Translations under genes and position numbers: made by a program | Shown here: one piece after another, positions 26,206 to 34,327 of the stretch | How the letters are laid out: each line of letters opens with the position of its first letter | Numbering within the stretch: position 1 is the first letter of the stretch | NCBI RefSeq assembly: GCF_002631185.1 | Contig: NZ_PDNU01000047.1 | Location: 1 to 41,231 of the forward strand | DNA from: Teichococcus rhizosphaerae | GTDB taxonomy: Bacteria > Pseudomonadota > Alphaproteobacteria > Acetobacterales > Acetobacteraceae | Direction of reading: 5' to 3' | Length of the DNA stretch: 41,231 nucleotides | Notes under the pieces: generated by a model | Databases searched by the model: none | What the model saw: only the letters and a program-made list of their open reading frames with translations | What the model was told of the DNA's origin: nothing

Positions 26206-27873
26206 ATGAGAGCACGTCTGCCGGTGGGCCTGCTGAGCCTGCTGCTGCTGCAAGGGCCGGGGAGCGCCTCGTCACTGCCCGTGACTTTGGCCCTGTCGGC
26301 CGGCGTGGCGGGCTTCAGCGCGCCCGCGGAGGCGCGGCCCCGCTCCAGCGGCGGCTATTCCCGCCCCGGCGGGTCCTTCCGCACGCCCTCCGTGGGTGGT
26401 TCCGGCAGTTACGCCCGGCCGCGCACCCCTTCTTCCGGCGGCTATGCGCTGCCACGTTCCGGCGGCATGAGCACGCCCTACGGCGGCGGGGCCTCGGCCG
26501 GCGACCGCAGCTACAACCGTGCCCAGGCCGCCGATGCCTTGCGCAGGATGCGGGAGAGCCAAGCCGCGGCCGAGCGCGCGGCCCGCCCGGCCCCGATGCC
26601 GATCCCCTCGCCTTCGAGGGACCCTCGGGGTGGCTCCGGCTCCCCGGGCGGCGGCTATGCCGGAGGCTATCGCACGGCGCCCGGCACCAATTACGGCGGC
26701 TGGTACCGCGACCGTGGCTGGCCCATTCCGGGCACCGTGCTCAGCGGCCCGCGTTCCTTCGGCATCTGGGACGCCGCCTTTCTGTGGTTCCTGTTCAGCA
26801 CGCTGAACCGCCCGGGCCATCCCGACTTCTTCCGGAACCACCAGGACGACCCAGGCTACCGGGAGTGGCGGCAGGAAGCCGAGCGCCGGGCCCAGAGCGA
26901 CCCCGAGGTCCGTGCCCAGCTGGAGGACCTCGACCGGCGGATCGCGGAGAAGGGCGACCAGCCGCGCGACCCCAGCTACCTGCCGCCCGGCGTGCCGGCG
27001 GAGGTCGCCACTGGAGCCGAGGGCGCCGAGTTGCCCGACCGGCGCACGCCCACCGTGGTCCCAGTTGAGCAGGGCGGGCAGGGCATTCCCGCCTCGGTGG
27101 TCGGCGTGGTGATGCTGGGGGGTGGCCTGCTGGCGGTTCTGGCCTGGCGCCGCCGCACCGGCCCGCGTTCCGCCGGAAGCCGGCCAGGCGGAGCAGGTGG
27201 AATGGGGCAGGGCGGAACTCTGGCCAGCGCGGCCAGTATGCTGCGCCACAAGACGTCCGGCGGGGGCTATGCGCCGTCCCGCTTCCGGGTCGGGATGACA
27301 CTGACTTTGGACCCCACGCCATTCCTGCTGGCAGCGGGGGCCACGCATCTGTCCAGCCCTCGCGGCGCGGGAGAGATGATCAGTGTGGAGGAAGTTGGCC
27401 GCATCGGCGGCGATGTGCCGGGTGGCCTCGTACGCCTCTACCTGCCGAGCGACAGGGCCATGCTGCAACTGCATCTCGGCGAGAATAACAAGCCGGACGA
27501 ATGCCGCTACTTCGCGTTACTCGACGAGGTCACGCCGGCCGATGAGGCCGAGTGGGGCGCCTGGCTGGACCCGCGGGAAGGCATGATCGGCTGGCCGGAG
27601 TTCCAGACCAAGGATGGCAAGATCTATGCCCGCGCCTGGTCGCCCGGGCAGTCACGCGTGCAGCCGCGGCAACTGGCCGAAGAGGTTGATTCAGCCTCCG
27701 GCCAGACGACCGTCATCAGCCAGAGCATGCTCTATGCCGCACCCACCGGCCTGGCCATGCCCGCCCCCCAGACGGAATACATCCTGGTCTCCGCCATCGA
27801 GGATGGCGGGCAGGCCTGGGTCGAGATCCGCGCCGGGCTGGACATCAATCCAGCCTCCCTGTCACTGGCCTGA
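26206..27873 (+). CDS. YjfK-like protein: exported Gly-rich region, membrane segment and DUF2491 domain
   Basis: The product is about 555 residues starting at ATG 26206, preceded by AGGAGCCC. A signal sequence (RARLPVGLLSLLLLQ, cleavage expected near APAEA) leads into a long Gly/Ser/Arg/Pro-rich low-complexity region (about 45-180). FGIWDAAFLWFLFSTLN (about 185-205) is hydrophobic, and IPASVVGVVMLGGGLLAVLAW (about 300-320) is a membrane segment. The C-terminal ~210 residues (FRVGMTLTLDPTPFLL, MISVEEVGRIGG, LVSAIEDGGQAWVEI) match DUF2491, the E. coli YjfK domain. E. coli YjfK lacks this long exported N-terminal part. It heads a tight set with a YjfL-like and a YjfJ-like gene. Function unknown; the family context suggests membrane maintenance. 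Confidence 0.78.
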   Translation: MRARLPVGLLSLLLLQGPGSASSLPVTLALSAGVAGFSAPAEARPRSSGGYSRPGGSFRTPSVGGSGSYARPRTPSSGGYALPRSGGMSTPYGGGASAGDRSYNRAQAADALRRMRESQAAAERAARPAPMPIPSPSRDPRGGSGSPGGGYAGGYRTAPGTNYGGWYRDRGWPIPGTVLSGPRSFGIWDAAFLWFLFSTLNRPGHPDFFRNHQDDPGYREWRQEAERRAQSDPEVRAQLEDLDRRIAEKGDQPRDPSYLPPGVPAEVATGAEGAELPDRRTPTVVPVEQGGQGIPASVVGVVMLGGGLLAVLAWRRRTGPRSAGSRPGGAGGMGQGGTLASAASMLRHKTSGGGYAPSRFRVGMTLTLDPTPFLLAAGATHLSSPRGAGEMISVEEVGRIGGDVPGGLVRLYLPSDRAMLQLHLGENNKPDECRYFALLDEVTPADEAEWGAWLDPREGMIGWPEFQTKDGKIYARAWSPGQSRVQPRQLAEEVDSASGQTTVISQSMLYAAPTGLAMPAPQTEYILVSAIEDGGQAWVEIRAGLDINPASLSLA

Positions 27874-27903
27874 ACCACCGCAGCGAAGGATGAAACGACA
27901 ACC

Positions 27904-28317
27904 ATGGACGTGATCCTCGGCACCCTGCAGGAAGGCCTGCCCGTTCTCGTGGTGCAGTTCGCACTGACCCTGGCGCTGCTGGTCGTGGGCGTCGCGGTGT
28001 ACATGGCAATCACCCCGTTTCATGAGATGCGGCTGGTGCGCGCGGGCAACGCCGCCGGCGGCATCGTGCTAGCGGGCAGCATTGTGGCGCTTGCCATTCC
28101 CCTGGCGGCCACGCTGGCGACGAGCCGCTTCTCGCTCGACATCCTCATTTGGGGTGTGGTGGCGCTGGTTCTGCAGCTGCTGACCTTTGTCGCCGCCACG
28201 CTGCTGATCCGCGGCCTGCGCGGCATGATCGAGGCCGGCAATATCGCCGCCGCCTGGCTGCTGGTGGGCGTGCAGCTCGCGGTGGCGCTGCTCAACGCCG
28301 GCGCCATGGCCGGCTAG
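27904..28317 (+). CDS. YjfL-like inner-membrane protein (DUF350)
   Basis: The product has 137 residues and four hydrophobic segments (PVLVVQFALTLALLVVGVAV; GIVLAGSIVALAIPLAAT; ILIWGVVALVLQLLTFVAAT; IAAAWLLVGVQLAVALL), the two-fold layout of DUF350. Charged loop motifs HEMRLVRAGNAAGGI and IRGLRGMIEAGNIAAAW show the expected internal repeat. It lies 30 bases after the DUF2491 gene and 26 bases before the PspA-like gene, so the three are almost certainly one operon. Confidence 0.85.
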   Translation: MDVILGTLQEGLPVLVVQFALTLALLVVGVAVYMAITPFHEMRLVRAGNAAGGIVLAGSIVALAIPLAATLATSRFSLDILIWGVVALVLQLLTFVAATLLIRGLRGMIEAGNIAAAWLLVGVQLAVALLNAGAMAG

Positions 28318-28343
28318 TTGGAACAATCGGAAGGGAGATCGCC

Positions 28344-29144
28344 ATGCTTGCCTTTATCCGGAACCTCGTTGGCGTGAAGACCGACCAGGCCGTCAACAAT
28401 GCCGTGGAGGCAATTGTCCGCTGGGACCCCAAATCCGCCACGGAGGCGGAGCTGCGGACCATGGAGCAGCACCTCGACCAACTGGGCCTGCAGGTTGCCG
28501 AAGCGCGTCAGGCTTATGAGCGGGAGAAGCGCGAGGCTGATGCCATCCAGGCATTGTCGCAGCAGCGCCTTGCCGCCGCCGAGCAGCTCCAGAGCCGCGC
28601 TGAGGCTGCGACGGACCCGGCCCAGAAGAGCGAGCTGGAACGCTCGCTCAGCACGCTTCTGACGATGCTGGAAGACATGGCTCCCGAGGTGGAACGGGAG
28701 AAGCAGGACGCGGCCGATGCTCAGGATTTCCTGAACATGCTGCAGCAGACCTATGAGCAGGCCGGCAACAAGTTGAAAGCCGCGCGCTCGGAGCTGGTGC
28801 GCGCGCAGCGGGACATGACGCGCGCGGATGCGCAGCGGCAGGCCGCCGAACGCCGTGCCGAGGCCGCACGCCAGGCTGCCGGCCTGAGTGGCGCCACCAG
28901 CGGCCTGAGCGTGGCGCTGAAGTCGATGCGGGACGCTGCCGCCCGTGACCTGGCACAGGCGGAGGCCGCCAATGCCAAGGCCAAACTCCTGACTCCCACC
29001 CAGCCCGAGAAGGACGACCCGAATATCGCCGCCGCCATGGACGCGGCTGCGGGCCGCCTGCCGGCCCCAACCAACCTCAGCGACCGGCTGGCGGCAATCC
29101 GGCAGAAGCAGGGCACCCAGCGGCGCATCTCTGGAGCAGGTTAA
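28344..29144 (+). CDS. PspA/IM30-family protein (YjfJ-like)
   Basis: The product is 266 residues from ATG 28344 with AAGGGAG before it. It is almost entirely charged coiled-coil (about 30-200), with the N-terminal amphipathic stretch MLAFIRNLVGVKTDQAVNNA of the PspA/IM30/YjfJ family. Such proteins polymerise on the inner membrane and protect it under stress. In E. coli, yjfJ, yjfK and yjfL are neighbours as here, though in a different order. The stop codon TAA coincides with the left end of the decayed IS that follows, so the original C-terminus may have been slightly different; the protein is not shorter than the family norm. Confidence 0.82.
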   Translation: MLAFIRNLVGVKTDQAVNNAVEAIVRWDPKSATEAELRTMEQHLDQLGLQVAEARQAYEREKREADAIQALSQQRLAAAEQLQSRAEAATDPAQKSELERSLSTLLTMLEDMAPEVEREKQDAADAQDFLNMLQQTYEQAGNKLKAARSELVRAQRDMTRADAQRQAAERRAEAARQAAGLSGATSGLSVALKSMRDAAARDLAQAEAANAKAKLLTPTQPEKDDPNIAAAMDAAAGRLPAPTNLSDRLAAIRQKQGTQRRISGAG

Positions 29145-30116
29145 CAGCGCCTTTTGCTCTGTTGAAAAGCTCACGCTGTTGTAGCGAGGAGCATGATGCT
29201 GTGGGTGAGGGCGCGCAGGTTGAGTTCGCGTCGCTGAGCCTGACGTCCGCGCGCGGTCAACACTGAGCCGAGGCGACGCTTGTGCTGACTGAAGCCACTC
29301 TTGATGTGTCAGCGCTGGTGGTAAAGCATACGAGGAAAGCGATGCCGGAGGGCCCGCCAATAGGGTGTCTTCGGCCAGCGCCGCCCGGTGTTGCGGCGGT
29401 TGAGGGCGATGACGCTCCGGGGGATGCCAAGGTCCTCACGGCAAAGGCGGTGGTTGTACTCGGCGTCAAAGCCAGCATCGGCCAATACTGTGCCAAAGGT
29501 CATGATGCTGGTGGCCTGGCGCATGACGGGCGTGAAGTCGGGTGAGTCCTGACTCGGGCCGATGCCTGTTACCGCGCCGACGATCAGGTGCGAGTGGGTA
29601 TGGAGCACCACGGCCAGCTTGGGCCAGGCACGCTGACGTGCCGCGTTTCCAGCCCCGTGGCGCCGACCGCGGCCGTCGGAGAGGTGTCAATCAGACCGGC
29701 AGTCCGGCCCTGCTTGATGATGACCACCTGGGCACGGTGCAAAGCCCCCTTTTTCCGCCTCGGGCAGAAGACGGCGTGCTGCGTAGGCCAGGGTGGAATA
29801 GTGCGGCACCTTCCGCAGGCCCAGGGCTTTTTGGAGTTCCTGCCATTCGGCCACCAGGGTGACGAGACCGCGATAATCGGTCCGCAGGAACTGGCGCAGC
29901 GTCAGCAACGCGAAGAGTTGGGCTTGGGTGAAGTCGTGCCGCGAGGTCCGGCTGCCATAGGCCGGGAATGTTTGGCGTCCAACAGCCAAAGCCTCGCGCG
30001 CGACCCCCACCGCTGACTTCGTCATGCTGCGCATCGAAAACCTCGCATCCAGAGTTCGGATATCCTCCCAGCGCCACCCCTACCAAGAGGTTTCAGCAGA
30101 GCAAAAGGCGCTGTTA
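29142..30116 (-). mobile_element. Decayed DDE-type insertion sequence with intact 25-bp ends
   Basis: AACAGCGCCTTTTGCTCTG plus TTGAAA at 29143-29167 is matched, with one difference, by the reverse complement of 30091-30115. The extra outer T and A extend the symmetry to TAACAG/CTGTTA. The element is about 975 bases and holds one broken transposase gene. I cannot see a target duplication. Confidence 0.75.
29200..30034 (-). pseudogene. Broken IS4/IS5-type transposase
   Basis: The N-terminal part starting at 30034 reads TQAQLFALLTLRQFLRTDYR and LGLRKVPHYSTLAYAARRLL, a pattern of DDE_Tnp_1 transposases, and ends at a TGA near 29687. The middle continues in another frame (VLHTHSHLIVGAVTGIGPSQ, then VLADAGFDAEYNHRLC with a catalytic Asp). 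A further in-frame TGA at about 29309 separates the conserved C-terminus (IKSGFSQHKRRLGSVL). At least one frameshift and two stops make it non-functional. Confidence 0.75.
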
Positions 30117-30160
30117 GAGGTTTTCTGTTCTAAAAAGATCTAGCCCAGTTCAGTCATAGG

Positions 30161-32362
30161 TTAGACGCTGAAGATGTCGCGCCCCTCGGTGATGCCGTGA
30201 TGCAGGTAATGGGCGAGGGGGTTTACCCCGGCAGCCGACACATCCTGATTCAACGCAAGATACTGACTGCTATCGAAGCGGACGCTCGGGTCACGCCCTT
30301 CGGCCGCGCCGAACTGCAGGTAATGCTCGAGAGGATTGATGCCTGCATTCTTCACATCGGCATAGGTCGACAGATAGTAATCTGTGTCGAAGAAGGCATT
30401 CGCGTCACGACCTTCCTGCCAGCCATAGGCCATGAAGTGCTGCGTCGGGTCGAAGCCTTCCCTCGCAACATCTCGATTGGTACCAAAGTAGAAGCTGGCA
30501 TCCACCAGGATGTGCTGCGGCCCTGTGGCATGTGGCATTGCCTGGAAGGCATCGCGTCCCTCAGCCGCGCCATGCATGAGGTAGTGGGTCAGCGCGTCCA
30601 TTCCCGTGTTTGCCACGTCGGCATTGGCGGCCAGATAGGCCTTGCCATCGAAGGCGAAGCTGGCCGCCCGTCCTTCCGCAGCACCTGCCGAGAGGTAATG
30701 CTGGAAGGCATTGACCCCGGCAGCCAGGACATCCGGGTTCTGGTTCATGTAGAAGGAGGTGTCGAAGTGACTGTTGGGGTCACGCCCTTCCTTCCAGCCG
30801 AATTGCAGGAAATGCTGCACAGGGTCGACACCGGCCTGGGCAATGTCCGCATAGATCGCGCGATAGAAGGCTTTGTCGAACAGCGGCAGCTCCGCCGCCC
30901 AGTCATGCGATGTGCCAGGATTGTCGGGGTCTACGGGACCCGGAACTTCCGGCTCATCGGGGCCGGGAATCTCTGTCTCTCCATTGCCGGCCAGCAAGAT
31001 GGGATGGATGTCAGTGCCGCCCCAGGCGGTGATGCCGTCCACGGCCTTGAGGCTGCCAGGGGTCAGGTCGCTGACCCAAACCCGGATAGGGCCTCCATCG
31101 GCGGTGCCGGCCGAGAAGACCACGCTGCCATCCTGCATCACCGTCACCTTATCGGGAAAGGCGATGGGGTTTCCGCTGGAAAAGTCAGCGATGCGGACGG
31201 TTCCCTCCACTGTTCCGTCCGTCACCCAGAAATCCGCTACCCCGGTGTTGCTGGGGTAATCCAGATTGGCATTGAGGAAGAGAGCCTTGCCGTTGCCCAG
31301 GGAGAGGAACTCATCCCCCCATTGGCCAATCAGGACATCCTCGCCAAGGAGCTTCGTGCCTTCCTTCGTGCCGTCCGTCACCCAGAGCGCGCTTCCGGAT
31401 GTCGAGAAGATGACCTTGCCGTTGCCAAGCTCGAACAGCTGCTGAAGAGCGCCCGGGCTACCGAACCCGTTGTCCGGAGGAGCCAGGAGGGGGGTGACAT
31501 TGGTGCCGTCCGTCACATAGAGCCCCATCTGGTGCCCTCTGCCGTCGACGTAGCTGAACTCCATGAACACCCAGGCTTTCTGCTCAGTGCCGACCGCATA
31601 AAGGTCACGCCAGCCACCAGTGCTGGAAATCTTGACGGTGCCTTCCGGCGTCCCGTCCGTCACCCACTGCCCGTAAGCGGCTTCGTAGTCTTCGCTATCC
31701 TCGGTGGCCCAGGCCGTGAAGTAGACCTTCCCATCCGCCGCAATCCGCTCGATATCGAATTCGATGCCAGAGGGCCCAGGGTTGATGTCGCGCAGCAGCC
31801 TGGTGCCGGCCTGGGTGCCATCCGTCACCCAGAGCTCATCACCAGCCCCACCGTTGTTGGCTCGGAAAAGAACCTTGCCATTCCCGATATCCGTGAAGTC
31901 CCGGATGTTGGAGCTCATGAAGCCAGGATAGATGTCCCTCAGCAGCTGGGTGCCAGCGGCTGTTCCATCGGACATCCAGAGCTCAGTACCCCGCCCATAC
32001 TGAGACTGCGTGAAGAGCAGCTTCCCGTTCACGCCGATATAATTGTCGATGGAAACATCACCGATATTGGGGTCGTCCAGGACCTTCCTGGTCCCGGCCT
32101 CGGTGCCATCTGTCACCCAGAGCTTTCTGGTATACCCCTCATCCTCGGCGGTGAACGCAACGCGCCCATCCGCCAAGGTGAAGAAATCCCCAGGGTCCGA
32201 GCTGCTGAAACCGGGATTGAGGTCCTTGATGAGGCGTGGCTGGCTCATGCCAGGACCTGCAATCCATAACTCATTGCCGCCATCCGAAGTGCGGGCCCCG
32301 AAGATGTAGGACGTAGAACCGTTGGCCTGAATTCCCACTTGCGGATGCGGATTCAACGTCAT
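30161..32362 (-). CDS. ELWxxDGT-repeat protein with C-terminal NPDV/EGRD module (second intact paralogue)
   Basis: The product has 733 residues and no signal peptide; ATG 32362 follows GAGAGGCAAGC. Nine or so repeats of the ELWVTDGTxAGT type fill residues 25-460 (GNELWIAGPGMSQPRLIKDL, RKLWVTDGTEAGT, GDELWVTDGTQAGT, SALWVTDGTKEGT). An acidic Pro linker (GPDEPEVPGPVDPDNPG) leads to six 38-residue repeats, again in two triplets, with repeat 4 starting ILVDASFYF after the conserved spacer FQAMPHATGPQH. The C-terminus is EGRDIFSV. The gene has the same architecture as the one at 4304, but that one is on the other strand 24 kb away. It is the last of three co-directional genes; an 85-base gap separates it from the protease gene. 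Inferred exported or cell-surface protein. Confidence 0.8.
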   Translation of the reverse strand: MTLNPHPQVGIQANGSTSYIFGARTSDGGNELWIAGPGMSQPRLIKDLNPGFSSSDPGDFFTLADGRVAFTAEDEGYTRKLWVTDGTEAGTRKVLDDPNIGDVSIDNYIGVNGKLLFTQSQYGRGTELWMSDGTAAGTQLLRDIYPGFMSSNIRDFTDIGNGKVLFRANNGGAGDELWVTDGTQAGTRLLRDINPGPSGIEFDIERIAADGKVYFTAWATEDSEDYEAAYGQWVTDGTPEGTVKISSTGGWRDLYAVGTEQKAWVFMEFSYVDGRGHQMGLYVTDGTNVTPLLAPPDNGFGSPGALQQLFELGNGKVIFSTSGSALWVTDGTKEGTKLLGEDVLIGQWGDEFLSLGNGKALFLNANLDYPSNTGVADFWVTDGTVEGTVRIADFSSGNPIAFPDKVTVMQDGSVVFSAGTADGGPIRVWVSDLTPGSLKAVDGITAWGGTDIHPILLAGNGETEIPGPDEPEVPGPVDPDNPGTSHDWAAELPLFDKAFYRAIYADIAQAGVDPVQHFLQFGWKEGRDPNSHFDTSFYMNQNPDVLAAGVNAFQHYLSAGAAEGRAASFAFDGKAYLAANADVANTGMDALTHYLMHGAAEGRDAFQAMPHATGPQHILVDASFYFGTNRDVAREGFDPTQHFMAYGWQEGRDANAFFDTDYYLSTYADVKNAGINPLEHYLQFGAAEGRDPSVRFDSSQYLALNQDVSAAGVNPLAHYLHHGITEGRDIFSV

Positions 32363-32447
32363 GCTTGCCTCTCAGAATGCGTTCAGGTTGGACGGTGGGC
32401 CGCCAGCACAGGCAGGAGCTGGCGCAGCTATCTGGCGCCTGGCCTAA

Positions 32448-34268
32448 TCACGCGGAGTAGATGTCCCGTCCTTCGGTTATGCCGAATTGCAGGTAGTGCG
32501 CGAGAGGGTTAACCCCAGCGTCCGCCACATCCTGGTTCACGGCGAGATACTGGCTGCTGTCGAAGCGAACGCTCGGGTCACGCCCCTCAGCACCACCGAA
32601 GAGCAGGTAGTGCTCCATCGGGTTCAAGCCAGCATTCCTCACATCGGCGTTCTTCGTCAGGTAGAATTCGGTGTCGAAGAAGGCATTGGGGTCTCGCCCC
32701 TCCATCCACCCCGAGGCCATGAAGTGCCGGGTCGGGTCGATGCCTTCCCGCGCGACATCCCGGTAGGAGGCAAAATAGAAGCCGGCATCCACCAGCACAT
32801 GCTGCTGTCCGGTGGCATGAGGGACCACTTCGTATGCGTCACGTCCCTCGGCCTGGCCGTACAAGAGGTAGTGGGTGAGTGCGTCGATGCCTGCCTTCTG
32901 CACATCACCATTGGCAGCCAGGTAAGCCTTTCCGTCAAAGGCGAGGCTTGGCGCCCGGCCTTCCGCCGCGCCTGATTGCAGATAATGCTCCAGCGCGTTC
33001 ACCCCGGCGGAACGGACGTCCGGGTTCTGGTTGAGATAGAAGGAGGTGTCGAAGTGGCTGTTGGGGTCACGCCCTTCCTTCCAGCCGAACTGCAGGAAGT
33101 GGTCCAGCGGGTCCATGCCAGATGCCGCCACATCCGGATTGCTGTCCCGGTAGTGGGTGATGTCGAAGACGGGCAGCCTCGCCGACCACAGATGGGGCTC
33201 GGCAGGAACGTCAGGCGTCAGAGGAGGTTCAGGCGTGACTGGCGGTTCGGGCGTTACCGGCGGCTCAGGGACGTCAGGCGTCTCGGGAGGTGCTGGCGGT
33301 TCTGGAGCCGGTGGTTCCTCGGGGGCATCCGTGGTGATGACAGGCGAGACCTCCGACCACATGCGCTCCGTGAAATCCCGGTTGTCGACATAGATAGCCT
33401 CAACCTTGAACTGCCGGCCGATATCCGCCTCGGTCAGCAGGTATCCGCCAGGGCCCGTGCTCCCATCCGCAGGCACGACAACTTCCCACCCCTCGGGCGT
33501 AGAGGCATACCAAACAAACTGGACCTGTGTGCTGGGGCTGACCCCATCAGGGTCCTGCAGTTGTGCATAAACCGCGAGCGTGTCGCCAACCTTGAAGGAG
33601 GACTGGAAGAAGACGGTCCCGGTGTTCGGATTGTTCGGCGGAGGCGGCGGCGGAGGCGGCGGCGGATACATCTCCGACAGCAGGGGGGCGCGAGGAAGTT
33701 CAGGGTCTTCCAGCCACTCCAGGGATGGCCGGTACAAGCTGTGGAGCGCCTCGACATCGGCCATCGTCATGGCTTTGTTGGATGGGGAAGCTATCCCGTT
33801 CATCACGTGGTTGGGGTTATCGTCATGCCCCAGGCCCAGGATGTGGCCGACTTCATGCAAGACCACCTGGTAGAAGGTCGTCAGGAAGTCCAGATAGGCG
33901 AGTTCGTCACCCCTCTCGATAATCGGAACGCTGCTCGGGGCCATGAGCTCGATGACCATGGGCTTGCCACCGGAGACGACGGATGGCTGGCTATTGCTGA
34001 CATTGCCGACATAGGCCAGTCCAATTGGCCCTCCCTGGATATCCGCGAAGCCAATCCAGACATCCGGGCGGACTTCCCTGCCATCGACTTCCTCGAAATC
34101 CAGGTCAATGAGGTCGTCCCAGTCATCGAAGGCCAGACGGATGTGGTCCATCAGCGGGTCGGTGTAGTCCGAGATGAAGCTGTGGCCCGGGACCCAAAAA
34201 TCCTCCCAGGCAAACGACCAGCTCATGGGCCGGTCTTCGGGCCATGCGAATCCAAGGGAGCTAGTCAT
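32448..34268 (-). CDS. Metzincin (matrixin-like) metalloprotease with Pro-rich linkers and C-terminal NPDV/EGRD module
   Basis: The product has 606 residues and no signal peptide. Residues about 15-185 form a zinc protease domain: HEVGHILGLGHD gives His138, Glu139, His142 and His148, and NHVMNG gives the Met-turn at Met156. A nine-proline run (about 205-213) precedes an Ig/Ca-beta-like domain (about 220-310; FKVGDTLAVYAQLQDPDG, YLLTEADIGRQFKV). Another Pro/Glu linker built from PEPPVT units is followed by six 38-residue repeats (about 365-606) that are closely similar to those of the neighbours. The tail is EGRDIYSA. Only the N-terminal domain differs from its neighbours, so the repeat module behaves as an exchangeable tail. 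Inferred secreted protease; a target among neighbouring surface proteins is speculation. Confidence 0.85.
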   Translation of the reverse strand: MTSSLGFAWPEDRPMSWSFAWEDFWVPGHSFISDYTDPLMDHIRLAFDDWDDLIDLDFEEVDGREVRPDVWIGFADIQGGPIGLAYVGNVSNSQPSVVSGGKPMVIELMAPSSVPIIERGDELAYLDFLTTFYQVVLHEVGHILGLGHDDNPNHVMNGIASPSNKAMTMADVEALHSLYRPSLEWLEDPELPRAPLLSEMYPPPPPPPPPPNNPNTGTVFFQSSFKVGDTLAVYAQLQDPDGVSPSTQVQFVWYASTPEGWEVVVPADGSTGPGGYLLTEADIGRQFKVEAIYVDNRDFTERMWSEVSPVITTDAPEEPPAPEPPAPPETPDVPEPPVTPEPPVTPEPPLTPDVPAEPHLWSARLPVFDITHYRDSNPDVAASGMDPLDHFLQFGWKEGRDPNSHFDTSFYLNQNPDVRSAGVNALEHYLQSGAAEGRAPSLAFDGKAYLAANGDVQKAGIDALTHYLLYGQAEGRDAYEVVPHATGQQHVLVDAGFYFASYRDVAREGIDPTRHFMASGWMEGRDPNAFFDTEFYLTKNADVRNAGLNPMEHYLLFGGAEGRDPSVRFDSSQYLAVNQDVADAGVNPLAHYLQFGITEGRDIYSA

Positions 34269-34327
34269 GTTTCACCTGCCTGCGGGGAGGAAGAGTGGGG
34301 AACCACCGACTCGTGGTTCCCCAGGCA

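Noticed and set aside
30197-32269. 690-codon plus-strand frame opposite the second ELWxxDGT gene
   Set aside because: Antisense of a repeat gene; its apparent repeats come from the real protein.
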